Source of the DNA: Henriciella algicola
Lineage (GTDB): Bacteria > Pseudomonadota > Alphaproteobacteria > Caulobacterales > Hyphomonadaceae
DNA: 64,000 nucleotides
Assembly: GCF_003576245.1 (NCBI RefSeq)
Contig: NZ_QWGA01000003.1
Coordinates: forward strand, 496,001 to 560,000
Direction: 5' to 3'
Made by a program: the position numbers and the translations under genes. The notes below the pieces were generated by a model, which worked only from the letters and a program-made list of their open reading frames with translations, had not been told where the DNA came from and ran no database searches. Below, in pieces: positions 46,207-55,446 of this stretch (position 1 is its first letter; every line of letters begins with the position of its first letter).

Positions 46207-46662
46207 TTGTCCGAACAGACTGAAAAGCCGCGCCTCAGCGACGCCGACATGCTGGCGCGCTTCCGCAGTTCGAAGAAGCGCCCTGCCTGCTCCGACACGC
46301 TCGGCATGGATCTCGCTGAGGTCCATCAGGATGAGATGCGGGTGGTGGTCAATTTCACTGCAGACAAAAGCTTTGCCAACCCGACAGGCGCTATCCAGGG
46401 CGGCTTCATCGCGGCCATGCTGGACGAGGCGATTTCGACCAACATTATCATAGCCTCCAATGTCACGATGACGGCGCCGACGCTTGAAATGAAGGTGTCG
46501 TATCTCGCCCCGTTATTTGTTGGCCCGGCAAAGGTAGAGGCGAAGATACTCAAATTCGGCAAGTCGGTCTGCTTCTCCGAAGCCAGCTGCTTTGACCCGG
46601 ATGGAAAGCTTGTGGCGACCGCAACGGCGACCGCTTCGCCCCGGCCGTTCAAGCGGTTCTGA
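46207..46662 (+). CDS. PaaI-family hotdog thioesterase
   Basis: A 151-residue hotdog-fold protein. The NPTGAIQGGFIAAMLDEAIS block carries the catalytic loop with conserved Asn and acidic residues, followed by a TLEMKVSYLAPLFVGPAKVEAKI segment. This suits acyl-CoA thioesterases such as PaaI. It begins with TTG three bases after the sspB stop; a downstream ATG at 46249 is an alternative. It probably follows sspB in one transcript. The natural substrate is unknown. Confidence 0.85.
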   Translation: MSEQTEKPRLSDADMLARFRSSKKRPACSDTLGMDLAEVHQDEMRVVVNFTADKSFANPTGAIQGGFIAAMLDEAISTNIIIASNVTMTAPTLEMKVSYLAPLFVGPAKVEAKILKFGKSVCFSEASCFDPDGKLVATATATASPRPFKRF

Positions 46663-46812
46663 TTCTCCGTCTCGCACCGATAAGACCCCTCTATAATTTA
46701 ACTTGAATATTTCCACGCTGCGGGCATCTACAGCGTTGCGCGACGCCAGCGCGGGCAAAACCCTGATTCCGTTTCCGGGCGGCGACCCGGCCTTTCAGGA
46801 GCTTGCCAGTCC

Positions 46813-47262
46813 ATGATGCTGGTCCCCTGCTATCTTGCTGCCTCTGACATCGAAGGCCTCGGCGTCTTTTCTCGTGAGCCAATTAAGCGTGGCCAACTCA
46901 TCTGGCGTTTCGATCCACGCGTCGACCGGATGATCTCGCTCGACAGCTTCAGCGACGCCGATGAGCGGCTTTCGGATTTTCTGAAGCGCTATACTTACAT
47001 CCCGCCCTACGACCGTCAGGTCTGCATTCTGGACGGCGATGAAGGCCGCTACATGAACCATAGCGAGCAGCCAAACACCGACTTCTCCTCGATCGACGCT
47101 GGCTATGCCCTCTTCGACATCCCCGCTGGTGTGGAGCTTACCTGCGACTATCGCGAGTTCGACACGACGGCAGAGAACATGATGGCTTCGATCAGCCCGC
47201 TTGGACGCCAGCTTCCGGCTGACTTCCTGATGGCCGTCGATACGGCGAAAGCTGCGAATTAG
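46813..47262 (+). CDS. SET-domain protein
   Basis: A 149-residue protein that is almost entirely a SET domain, the lysine methyltransferase fold. Visible are the EGLGVFSREPIKRGQLIWRFD N-terminal block (first 40 residues), YMNHSEQPNT carrying the NH-motif for SAM binding, and GVELTCDY with the catalytic Tyr. Two ATGs overlap at the start (46813 and 46816). Bacterial stand-alone SET proteins may modify ribosomal or other proteins. The target here is unknown. Confidence 0.88.
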   Translation: MMLVPCYLAASDIEGLGVFSREPIKRGQLIWRFDPRVDRMISLDSFSDADERLSDFLKRYTYIPPYDRQVCILDGDEGRYMNHSEQPNTDFSSIDAGYALFDIPAGVELTCDYREFDTTAENMMASISPLGRQLPADFLMAVDTAKAAN

Positions 47263-47292
47263 GACCGATCAGGGGCCGCTAGGCGCGGCCCC

Positions 47293-47649
47293 TCAATCCA
47301 TCGCCTCAACACGCATATATATGCCTTCCCGCTCGCCCACCCGACGCTCGACAAGAAGGCGCGCAACCTGATGGTCATCTGCAAAGGCGTTGCCTGACAC
47401 GCTGTCGAGCAGCGCCTTTGCCAGATTGTCGAGGTCCATCCAGGGCGGGTCGCCTGTATATTCCATGACGATATGGACCGCGTAATCACCATGCCCCGGG
47501 CGAAGCCGGGTGAAGTCCTTGCGAAAGAACTCCTTCAGTAGCGGCTTGTAGTATTTCGCCTGCGTTGTCAGGCCGAAGCAGCGCACCTCGAGCGCGCCCT
47601 CATCAGTGATGCGCGCGCGCACTTTCCCAGACTTGATCCAGTCATCCAT
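47293..47649 (-). CDS. RusA-family Holliday-junction nuclease
   Basis: A 118-residue protein from the ATG at 47649 (AGGT nine bases upstream); a longer frame to 47742 is less likely. The core GDPPWMDLDNLAKALLDSVSG...FADDHQVARLLVERR matches RusA, with its Asp-rich metal site DLDN and the DD pair near FADD. RusA enzymes resolve Holliday junctions and are often phage-borne, but no other phage gene is visible. It is convergent with the SET gene, 30 nt apart. Confidence 0.82.
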   Translation of the reverse strand: MDDWIKSGKVRARITDEGALEVRCFGLTTQAKYYKPLLKEFFRKDFTRLRPGHGDYAVHIVMEYTGDPPWMDLDNLAKALLDSVSGNAFADDHQVARLLVERRVGEREGIYMRVEAMD

Positions 47650-47770
47650 AGGCACACACCTAGAACGGTCTTTCAGAACGGACCAGCATCTATGGTCACG
47701 CTGCCCATGATTTCGTTTTGCGCATGAAATATGAAATTTCACAGGATGGGGTCAGAGAACGTCATCCTTA

Positions 47771-48577
47771 ATGTGCGATATGCTTCACATGCGTAGATTA
47801 GCGTCTCTCCTGTCTGACTTCGTGCAAAGAAAGCCGACCCGTCTCCCCATCCTGGTCAGCGGCACGGCGATCACACTCGCAACAGTCAGCGCATCGGTCA
47901 CCGTAGCGCTTGGCCTGAACCACAATGGCGCACTGTTCATTGCCACGGTCATCTTCATCTCGTGCGCGATCGCCATTCCGGCCGGTCTCGTTCATTATTT
48001 GAGAGAGATTGAGATTGCCGCGCATCAGGAGAAGCTACAGGCGCTCGCCGCGACCGACGCCCTAACGGGGCTCATGAACCGGCGAACATTTGAGCGGGTC
48101 GCGGAAAAAGAACGCATACGCATGGGCCGAACAGGCGATGCCGCTGCGCTGGTTCTTTTCGACCTCGATCGATTCAAGTCGATCAACGACAATTACGGCC
48201 ATGCGGCAGGCGACGAGGTGCTGAAGACCGTTTCCCGACTGGCAAGCAACGTCCTGCGTCTTCCGGTCGACGCGCTTGCCCGCTGGGGCGGCGAAGAGTT
48301 TGCGATCTTGCTGACCGGCGTCAATCTCGATCAGGCCTGCAAGGTCACCGAGCGACTTCGCACCGTAATCGAAGAGGCCAGCTTCAAGACGATCGCGCCA
48401 GGATTATCTGTTTCGGCAAGCTTTGGTGTGACCTCGTTCACTGCCTCTTCCTCGCTCCACAGCGCGCTCAGCGAAGCAGATCACGCCCTCTATGACGCCA
48501 AGCGGCACGGACGCAATCGCACAGTTTGCACAGGCGCGGGGGGCCGCAAAGTCATCGCTCTCGCACGTAGGGTGTGA
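47771..48577 (+). CDS. Membrane diguanylate cyclase (GGEEF), second
   Basis: A 268-residue protein with two TM segments (about 26-47 and 54-76), a short helix and a GGDEF domain. ATDALTGLMNRRTF is at 94-107 and GGEEF at 173-177. The I-site is absent: the residue three before Asp167 is Leu. It has the same layout as the protein at 14598-15374 and should make cyclic di-GMP. The ATG at 47771 is one of three in the first seven codons (residues 1, 4 and 7), so the precise start is uncertain. Confidence 0.9.
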   Translation: MCDMLHMRRLASLLSDFVQRKPTRLPILVSGTAITLATVSASVTVALGLNHNGALFIATVIFISCAIAIPAGLVHYLREIEIAAHQEKLQALAATDALTGLMNRRTFERVAEKERIRMGRTGDAAALVLFDLDRFKSINDNYGHAAGDEVLKTVSRLASNVLRLPVDALARWGGEEFAILLTGVNLDQACKVTERLRTVIEEASFKTIAPGLSVSASFGVTSFTASSSLHSALSEADHALYDAKRHGRNRTVCTGAGGRKVIALARRV

Positions 48578-48701
48578 CGGCTCACGTGACCTGAAAACCA
48601 CAATGAGGTGTTCTGAGTCTTATTCGTCCTGACCGTCGCACGCTTGTTGCAAAGCACAAATAGGAGGCTCGCCAGCAGAAAACTGCATTGCGGAGCCTCC
48701 C

Positions 48702-50990
48702 ATGAAAAACTTCCTCCTCACCACGACAACGCTTGCCCTCGCCGCGTCTTTCGCTGCCCCTGCCCTCGCGCAGGAAACGAGCGAAGATGAACTGCGCCAG
48801 ACGACAGTGACCGTTACCGTCCAGAAGCGCGCTGAGAACCTGCGCGACGTGCCGGTCGCGGTGTCCGCTGTCGATAGCGAACTTCTCGACGATCTCGGCC
48901 TCGATGAATTCTCGGACGTCGCCCGCTTCGTGCCGGGCTTCGAGGTTCAGGAGCAGAGCCCGAACAATCCGGGTTTTGTGATCCGCGGCATCACCTCCGA
49001 TAGCGGCGAATCGAATATCGAGCCGCGAATCGCGATCTTCCAGGACGGTGTTTCAATCTCCCGCTCGCGCGGCTCTGTCGTTGAGCTCTTCGATCTTGAG
49101 CGCGTCGAAGTTGCCAAAGGTCCGCAGCCGACCCTGTTCGGGCGCGGCGCGCTCATCGGCGGCGTGAACGTCATTCAGGCCAAGCCGGAATTTGAGTTCT
49201 CCGGTCAGGCCACCGCCGGTATCGGCAACTATGATGAGGTCTATCTCGACGGCTACGTCACTGGCCCGATCGTCGAAGACACGCTTGCCTTCCGCATCGC
49301 AGGCCGCCTTCGTGAGCGCGATGGCTATGTCGAAAGCGTCAATCCGGACGAGGAAGACTTCAACAGCCAGGACATGTCGGCCGTGCGCGCCTCGCTCGCC
49401 TTCACGCCGACCGCAGACCTGCGCTTTGACCTCATCGCAAACTATCAGGAAGACAGCCCATCGGGCACCAGCTTTAAATCCATGGCTTTCCTGCCAGAGC
49501 CAAACGGCTCAGCCGCGCCATGGGACCCGGCCAACCTCAACACCTTTGGCAACTTCCTCGGTGGCAAGCCGCTTGGCCTTGAGCGCGAGGTAACCAACGT
49601 CACGCTCCTCGGCGACTGGCAGGTTTCCGACTACATCACGCTGTCCTCGATCACCGGCTACCGCGAGTTCGACAGCCTCGAAGTGTTCGATCCGGACGGT
49701 TTCGGTCTCGACCTCCTCATCTTCGGCGAGGACGCGTCGGGCGAACAGTTCAGCCAGGAATTGCGCGCAAACTATGATGCTGGCGGCCGGGTTCGCGGCT
49801 TTATCGGCGCAAGCTATTTCGATGAGAGCGGCAAGCAGAATGTCCCGCTCACTTTTGACGAGCGTGCCGTTCAGGCCCTTCTTGGCGGCTTCCTGACCCC
49901 GCCAAATGCGCCGCCGGCAAGCGCCTTTCCGGGCATCAATCTGACTGTCTTCCAGCAGTCTGGTGGCACCGTCGTCGTACCCCTGAAGCCGATTCATAAT
50001 GAGCGCTTCGTCAATGATGGTGAAACGCAGGCCTTCGAAGTCTTTACGGACGCCACATTTGATGTGACCGACCGCCTGCAGCTCACCGGCGGTCTTCGCT
50101 ACACCACCGAAGACAAGGAAAGCGGCTTGCTCGTCGAGCTGCTGAACGGCCCAAGCGCGCTGACCGGTGCTGGTCTCTTCGTCCAGCCATCGGGTGGCCG
50201 CATCGCCCGCAGCGAAACTTTCGATGACCTCACCTGGCGCGCCGCGGCGAAGTTCGAACTGACCGACTCGGTCAACCTCTTCGCCAACTATGCCCGTGGC
50301 CGCCGCCCGGAAGTCATCACGGCTTCAGCATCTGCACCAGCAGCAGGCTTTGCCATCCTCGATGCAGAGATCGTCGACGCCTATGAAGTCGGCGCAAAAA
50401 GCTCGCTTCTCGGTGGTGACCTCAGCCTCGAAGCTTCGGCCTTCTACTATGAATACAACAACTTCCAGTCGACGCAGATCAACGCACAGGGGCTGATCGA
50501 GCCTATCAATGCTGGCGATGCGACGGCTGAAGGCTTTGAGGCGCAGGCCAACTGGTACCTCTCCGACGCGCTCAACATCATCGCGAGCTATGGCTATAAC
50601 TATGCCCGCTTCGACGATGAGCCGGGCGCCCCGTTCGGCGGTAACAAACTGCGTCTCTCGCCAGACCACAAGGCCAGCCTCGCGGCCCGTATCTTCCTGA
50701 TGGATGCGGGCTTCGGCACGCTCAGCCTCGTACCAAGCTACACCTGGCAGTCGCAGGTCTATTTCGACAACACAGAGCGCGAGCTGATCAGCCAGGAAGC
50801 CTATGGCCTCGTCAATCTCAACGTCCAGCTCGACCTTGAGAACGGCTTCGGCGTCGAGGCGTACGTCAACAACCTCACCGGCGAAGACTATATCATCGAT
50901 GCAGGCAATACCGGCGATGGCTTCGGCATCCCGACCTTCATCGCAGGCACGCCAACCTTTTACGGCGCACGCATCCGCAAGTCTTTCTAG
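48702..50990 (+). CDS. TonB-dependent outer-membrane receptor
   Basis: A 762-residue protein with a signal peptide ending near residue 24 (APALAQ), an N-terminal VTVQKRAENLRDVPVAVS segment and a plug domain (about 50-160, with RGITSDSGESNIEPRI). The rest is a 22-strand barrel ending in the aromatic KSF. This NxxDVPVxV pattern is typical of Caulobacter/Sphingomonad receptors for iron chelates or plant-type substrates. The ligand is not evident, as no transporter or enzyme gene lies beside it. Confidence 0.92.
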   Translation: MKNFLLTTTTLALAASFAAPALAQETSEDELRQTTVTVTVQKRAENLRDVPVAVSAVDSELLDDLGLDEFSDVARFVPGFEVQEQSPNNPGFVIRGITSDSGESNIEPRIAIFQDGVSISRSRGSVVELFDLERVEVAKGPQPTLFGRGALIGGVNVIQAKPEFEFSGQATAGIGNYDEVYLDGYVTGPIVEDTLAFRIAGRLRERDGYVESVNPDEEDFNSQDMSAVRASLAFTPTADLRFDLIANYQEDSPSGTSFKSMAFLPEPNGSAAPWDPANLNTFGNFLGGKPLGLEREVTNVTLLGDWQVSDYITLSSITGYREFDSLEVFDPDGFGLDLLIFGEDASGEQFSQELRANYDAGGRVRGFIGASYFDESGKQNVPLTFDERAVQALLGGFLTPPNAPPASAFPGINLTVFQQSGGTVVVPLKPIHNERFVNDGETQAFEVFTDATFDVTDRLQLTGGLRYTTEDKESGLLVELLNGPSALTGAGLFVQPSGGRIARSETFDDLTWRAAAKFELTDSVNLFANYARGRRPEVITASASAPAAGFAILDAEIVDAYEVGAKSSLLGGDLSLEASAFYYEYNNFQSTQINAQGLIEPINAGDATAEGFEAQANWYLSDALNIIASYGYNYARFDDEPGAPFGGNKLRLSPDHKASLAARIFLMDAGFGTLSLVPSYTWQSQVYFDNTERELISQEAYGLVNLNVQLDLENGFGVEAYVNNLTGEDYIIDAGNTGDGFGIPTFIAGTPTFYGARIRKSF

Positions 50991-51012
50991 GCTTCGGGCT
51001 CAGAGAATCATT

Positions 51013-51046
51013 AAAGGGCGCGTCGAAAGGCGCGCCCTTTTCCTTT
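51013..51046 (+). terminator. Rho-independent terminator after the TonB receptor
   Basis: A perfect 10-bp stem AAAGGGCGCG / CGCGCCCTTT with an 8-nt loop is followed by TCCTTT. It lies 22 nt after the receptor stop and close to the convergent hemH stop. Confidence 0.88.
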
Positions 51047-51051
51047 GCGCG

Positions 51052-52098
51052 CTAGATCCAGCCAGCGAGCTCCCGCTCCGCCAGCGTCTCAAGCAGGTCA
51101 ATCGCCCGCTCTGAGTCGTTGAGGCACGGCGCCACCGAGAAATGCGTCCCGCCCGCTTCCATGAAGCTGTCGCGGCCTTCCATGGCGATCTCTTCGAGCG
51201 TCTCAAGACAATCGGAAATAAAGGCTGGCGACACCGCCACCACCTTCTTAACGCCCTGCTCCGGCAGCGCTTCCAACGTCTTGTCAGTATAGGGCTGCAG
51301 CCACTCGGTCGGCCCGAACCGGCTCTGGAAAGTGGTCATCGCAAACCCGTCCGCCCAACCAAGCTTCTCGGCCACCAGACGCGTCGTCTTGTGACAGTGG
51401 CAGTGATACGGGTCGCCCTTCTCGAAATAGGCCTTCGGAATGCCGTGATAGCTCATCAGCACACGGTCCGGCTCGAAATCGAGGCCTTCAATATGTTCTG
51501 AAATCGATGCTGCCAGCGCCTCGATATAGGCGGGGTGATCATGGAAAGGCGCGGCCGTGCGCACGGCCGGCTGCCAGCGCATGTCTTTCAGCGCATCAAA
51601 GCTGCGGTCATAGACACTGGCCGACGTCGTCGCAGAGTACTGCGGATAGAGCGCCATCACCGCAATCCGGTCACAGCCCTTTGCCTTCATGTCAGCGATT
51701 TTCGAAGCGATCGACGGATTGCCATAGGTCATCGCAAAATCGACAATCAATCGCTCACTGCCAATCCGCGCATTCAACTTCCCGGCCTGCCGCTTGGTGT
51801 AGACCAGCAGCGGAGAGCCCTCATCGGTCCAGATTTTCTTGTACGCCTCACCGGACTTCTTTGGCCGGAAGGTCAGGATTGGCCCCTGAAGGATCGGCTG
51901 CCAGATCAGCGGGCTCACTTCGATCACCCGCCGGTCAGACAGAAATTCAGACAGGTATCGGCGCATCGACTTGTAGTCGGTGCCATCAGGCGTGCCGAGA
52001 TTGACCAGCAGCAAGCCAGTCTTGCCCTGCGTCACGCTCGGATGCCCCTCCGGCGCGTGCGGCGGCTTGCCTGCAAGCAATGTGTCTGTCTCAGCCAT
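51052..52098 (-). CDS. hemH: Ferrochelatase
   Basis: A 348-residue enzyme that inserts Fe2+ into protoporphyrin IX to form haem. The N-terminal LLVNLGTPDGTDYKSMRRYLSEFLSD block, the VLMSYHGIP segment with the catalytic His, and the YHCHCHKTTRLVAEKLG region fit HemH. The YHCHC region has several His and Cys residues. It is convergent with the TonB receptor and divergent from fumC. Confidence 0.94.
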   Translation of the reverse strand: MAETDTLLAGKPPHAPEGHPSVTQGKTGLLLVNLGTPDGTDYKSMRRYLSEFLSDRRVIEVSPLIWQPILQGPILTFRPKKSGEAYKKIWTDEGSPLLVYTKRQAGKLNARIGSERLIVDFAMTYGNPSIASKIADMKAKGCDRIAVMALYPQYSATTSASVYDRSFDALKDMRWQPAVRTAAPFHDHPAYIEALAASISEHIEGLDFEPDRVLMSYHGIPKAYFEKGDPYHCHCHKTTRLVAEKLGWADGFAMTTFQSRFGPTEWLQPYTDKTLEALPEQGVKKVVAVSPAFISDCLETLEEIAMEGRDSFMEAGGTHFSVAPCLNDSERAIDLLETLAERELAGWI

Positions 52099-52266
52099 CG
52101 GATACCCCTCCGCGTCTCATGGCATCATAGATAGGGCAGCAGGCCGGGCGACAAGTCCACGCACTGCGACATGCGCGCGCAAACGCGCTTTTGCGCTGGC
52201 GCGCCGCCATGCTAAAGCGCCCGGGACCTTACAGATTCAACCGACACACGAACAGGAGCCGACCCG

Positions 52267-53676
52267 ATGGGCATCTTTGGCGACAAGCAGCCGAAACCAC
52301 GTACTGAAAGCGACACGATGGGACCTGTCGAAGTCCCGGGCGACAAGTATTGGGGCGCGCAGGCAGAACGCAGCCTCGGCAACTTCAAGATCGGTTGGGA
52401 AAAGCAGCCTGCTCCGATCGTCCGTGCGCTCGGCATCGTGAAGAAGGCCGCCGCCGAAACCAATATGGCACTCGGCAAGCTGGACGAGAAACTGGGCAAG
52501 GCCATCGTTGAGGCCGCCGACGAAGTCATCGAAGGCAAGCTCGATGAGCATTTCCCGCTCGTCGTCTGGCAGACCGGGTCGGGCACCCAGTCCAACATGA
52601 ACGCCAATGAAGTCATCTCGAACCGTGCAATCGAAATCCTCGGCGGAGAGATGGGCTCCAAGTCGCCCGTCCACCCGAACGATCACTGCAATATGTCGCA
52701 GTCCTCGAACGACACCTTCCCGACCGCCATGCACATTGCCTGCGCCGAGGAAGTCACCCACCGCCTCATCCCGGCGCTACAACAGCTTCACAATGCGTTG
52801 AACGACAAGGCAAAGGCCTGGGCCGACATCATCAAGATCGGCCGCACCCACACCCAGGACGCGACCCCGGTCACGCTCGGCCAGGAATTCTCCGGCTACG
52901 CACAGCAGCTCGCCAATGGCATCGAGCGCATCGAGATGACGCTGCCTAAGCTGATGGAGCTTGCGCAGGGCGGCACCGCTGTCGGCACAGGTCTCGCCTC
53001 CCCCAAAGGCTTTGACACAATGGTCGCCGACAAGATCGCACAGATCACCGGCCTCAATTTCCGCACCGCGCCGAACAAGTTCGAAGCGCTCGCGGCCCAT
53101 GACGCAATGGTCTTCACACATGGCGCGATCAGCACGGTCGCCATGTCCTGCTTCAAGATCGCCAATGACATCCGCTTCCTCGGCTCTGGCCCACGCTCCG
53201 GCCTTGGTGAGCTTGCCCTGCCAGAGAATGAGCCGGGCAGCTCCATCATGCCGGGCAAGGTCAACCCGACCCAGTGCGAAGCCCTCACCCAGGTTTGCGC
53301 CCATATCCACGGCAACAATGCTGCCATCGGCTTTGCCGGCAGCCAGGGCCATTTTGAGCTCAACGTCTTCAACCCGATGATGGCCTACAACTTCCTCCAG
53401 TCGGTTCGCCTTCTGGCAGACGCGGCCGTGTCCTTCACCGAGAACTGCGTCGTCGGCATCGAGCCACGCCTCGACAATATCGAGCGCGGCCTGAAAAATT
53501 CACTGATGCTGGTGACCCCGCTCAAGGAAAAGTACGGCTATGACCGCGCCGCGGCGATCGCGAAGAACGCCCACAAGAATGGCACGACGCTCAAGGAAGA
53601 AGCCATCAAGGACGGCATCCCCGAAGACGACTTCGACGCCATCGTCGACCCATCCAAGATGATCTCGCCGGGGTGA
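52267..53676 (+). CDS. fumC: Class II fumarate hydratase
   Basis: A 469-residue TCA-cycle enzyme interconverting fumarate and malate without an iron-sulfur cluster. The motifs are [18 protein letters not shown], the [21 protein letters not shown] block, and the catalytic-loop signature [21 protein letters not shown] lies eight bases before the ATG. Its stop is only 36 nt from the antitoxin start codon. Confidence 0.97.
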   Translation: MGIFGDKQPKPRTESDTMGPVEVPGDKYWGAQAERSLGNFKIGWEKQPAPIVRALGIVKKAAAETNMALGKLDEKLGKAIVEAADEVIEGKLDEHFPLVVWQTGSGTQSNMNANEVISNRAIEILGGEMGSKSPVHPNDHCNMSQSSNDTFPTAMHIACAEEVTHRLIPALQQLHNALNDKAKAWADIIKIGRTHTQDATPVTLGQEFSGYAQQLANGIERIEMTLPKLMELAQGGTAVGTGLASPKGFDTMVADKIAQITGLNFRTAPNKFEALAAHDAMVFTHGAISTVAMSCFKIANDIRFLGSGPRSGLGELALPENEPGSSIMPGKVNPTQCEALTQVCAHIHGNNAAIGFAGSQGHFELNVFNPMMAYNFLQSVRLLADAAVSFTENCVVGIEPRLDNIERGLKNSLMLVTPLKEKYGYDRAAAIAKNAHKNGTTLKEEAIKDGIPEDDFDAIVDPSKMISPG

Positions 53677-53686
53677 TTGCTGTTAC

Positions 53687-53733
53687 ACGCCATGTAAGCT
53701 AAGCTACATCGCATGGAGCTTCTTACATGGCGT
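53687..53733. promoter_or_regulatory. Inverted-repeat operator over the antitoxin start
   Basis: Two perfect 12-bp arms, ACGCCATGTAAG at 53687-53698 and CTTACATGGCGT at 53722-53733, flank a 23-nt spacer containing the antitoxin ATG. A further half-site-like CTACAT lies at 53704-53709. This is what an autoregulating antitoxin would bind. Confidence 0.75.
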
Positions 53734-54153
53734 ACTGCAGCGGGACTGACGCAGCGCGAATTGGCCGCTGCAGTCGGCGTGAGCGCAATCCAGATATCCA
53801 GGCTGGAACGACGGTCGAGTTCTCCATCTGTGGAAACAGCGCGGCGGATAGAAGTCGTAACGGAGGGCGAGGTAACGGCCGCCGAACTTCTCGGTATTAA
53901 CGCAGCTGGCGAACGCCGCGGAGTCATGGAGGAGTCGAAGCGTTTCGACTTTGGGGCATCTGACGATGCCCTACTCGAAGAAGCCGCATCATACGGCCTC
54001 GATGCCGGAGAAATCGCGCGTGCAGCTGTAGAGCGCGCTGTAAAAACCGAGCGCATGAAACGCTTCTCGGAAGAAAATCGCGAAGCCATCGAGAGCTGGA
54101 ACGAGCACTACAAGAAGCACGGCCTCTGGAACGAAAAGTACCGGCTTTTCTGA
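53713..54153 (+). CDS. Hybrid antitoxin: XRE helix-turn-helix plus CcdA-like domain
   Basis: A 146-residue protein. Residues 1-62 form an XRE/Cro-type helix-turn-helix (GLTQRELAAAVGVSAIQISRLERR). Residues 75-146 match a full CcdA-like antitoxin, ending ENREAIESWNEHYKKHGL and a terminal KYRLF, as in alphaproteobacterial CcdA. CcdA normally binds DNA through its own ribbon-helix-helix, so this protein may carry two DNA-binding modules. It would neutralise the toxin encoded next and repress the operon. The toxin start overlaps its stop by one base. Confidence 0.85.
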   Translation: MELLTWRTAAGLTQRELAAAVGVSAIQISRLERRSSSPSVETARRIEVVTEGEVTAAELLGINAAGERRGVMEESKRFDFGASDDALLEEAASYGLDAGEIARAAVERAVKTERMKRFSEENREAIESWNEHYKKHGLWNEKYRLF

Positions 54154-54455
54154 TGGATGAACGCTTCGCAGTTCACGAGATCAGTGACGATCCGGAGCAG
54201 TTGATCGTACTTCTCCAATACCCTCGTGTGGACACTGGACCAGCGGTCCTCGTTGCGCCCCTTCTCGCTGACAAAATCCTGCGACCGATCCCACCCGTCA
54301 CGATTGATGTAGTCGTCCGGGATAAGTCTTTCATATTGGCGACACACCAGCTTTCGGCATTTCCAAAGCAGCTCATCGGCAGGCGCGTCGGGTCTCTTAT
54401 CGATCACGAATACGACATTCAGCGGGCCCTCTCCCGGCTCTTCTCGGGCAACTGA
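54153..54455 (+). CDS. CcdB-like toxin
   Basis: A 100-residue protein matching CcdB, which poisons DNA gyrase. Visible features are the early strand MDERFAVHEI, LIVLLQYPR, a VLVAPLLADK strand, LATHQLSAFPKQLIGRRVGSL and the C-terminal AL-x-x-LFSGN, which resembles the gyrase-contacting end of CcdB. Overlap with the antitoxin stop (TGATG) implies coupled translation. Gyrase as target is inferred from the family. Confidence 0.85.
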   Translation: MDERFAVHEISDDPEQLIVLLQYPRVDTGPAVLVAPLLADKILRPIPPVTIDVVVRDKSFILATHQLSAFPKQLIGRRVGSLIDHEYDIQRALSRLFSGN

Positions 54456-54526
54456 CGCCCACTGCTCTTGCCAGCGCCGCACGCCTCCTCCAAACCGCAG
54501 GAAGCAAACGAAGCGGAGGACACGCC

Positions 54527-55336
54527 ATGAGCAATGATTTCAGCAATCTCTTCTCGGTGAAGGGCAAGACAGTGGTCATCACGGGTGGATCGCGCGGCAT
54601 CGGTGAGATGCTTGCGGCGGGCTATCTCGCCAATGGCGCCAAGGTCATCATCTCCTCGCGCAAGGCCGATGCCTGCGAAGAAACTGTAAAGCGCCTGAAA
54701 GACCAGTATGGCGGCGAGATCTACGCCATCCCGTCCGATGTCGGCCAGATGGTCGGCATCCAGCACCTCGCTGACGAGATCGCCAAGCGCGAAGACAAGG
54801 TCGACGTCCTCATCAACAATGCAGGCGTTGCCTGGGGCGCGAAGTTCGAGGACTTTCCAGAGAGCGGCTGGGACAAGGTTATGGACGTGAATGTGAAGGG
54901 CATCTTCTTCCTCACGCAAAAGCTGGCACCGCTTCTGAGAAAGTCCGCCAGCGCCGAAGACCCGGCGCGGGTCATCAACATCGCCTCCATTGATGGCATG
55001 CACACCTCGCCGATGAGCGGCTATGCCTATGGCACGTCCAAAGCTGCCGTCATCCACCTCACCCGCTTCATGGGCGCGGCCCACGCCGGTGAGCATATCC
55101 TCGTCAACGGCATCGCACCTGGCCCATTCCCGACATGGATGCTCTCCACCGGTGTCGGCTATGGCGGTGAGACTGAAGGCGTCGACTGGCAGGCCATTGG
55201 CGACCGTAACCCATCCGGCCGTGTCGGCACGCCGCAGGACATTGCAGGCCTTGCCATGTTCCTCTCCTCACGCGCGGGCGCCTATATCTCAGGTCACACC
55301 ATCCCATGCGACGGCGGCATCGTCTCGTCGAGCTAG
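54527..55336 (+). CDS. Short-chain dehydrogenase/reductase
   Basis: A 269-residue classical SDR. The cofactor loop ITGGSRGIGEMLAAGYL is at about 18-34, the NNAG motif is intact in LINNAGVAWG, and the catalytic YGTSKAA follows ASIDG. A GIAPGPFPT block is present. GGAGG sits upstream of the ATG. The protein resembles acetoacetyl-CoA-reductase and RhlG-like SDRs; the substrate is unknown. It is 72 nt after the toxin gene. Confidence 0.9.
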   Translation: MSNDFSNLFSVKGKTVVITGGSRGIGEMLAAGYLANGAKVIISSRKADACEETVKRLKDQYGGEIYAIPSDVGQMVGIQHLADEIAKREDKVDVLINNAGVAWGAKFEDFPESGWDKVMDVNVKGIFFLTQKLAPLLRKSASAEDPARVINIASIDGMHTSPMSGYAYGTSKAAVIHLTRFMGAAHAGEHILVNGIAPGPFPTWMLSTGVGYGGETEGVDWQAIGDRNPSGRVGTPQDIAGLAMFLSSRAGAYISGHTIPCDGGIVSSS

Positions 55337-55446
55337 CCGGCACGCAGCACCAAAGTCAGCTCCGATGACGGCCTGCATGTTGCGCCGCAATATAAAGACC
55401 GTCATACGGACGCCTGACGTTAAACGCCAACAGACTGAGCCAGCCC

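Noticed and set aside
46703-46816. 37-codon TTG ORF ending in ATGA overlap with the SET gene
   Set aside because: No ribosome site is seen upstream and TATAAT just before it looks more like a promoter element. The overlap may be chance.
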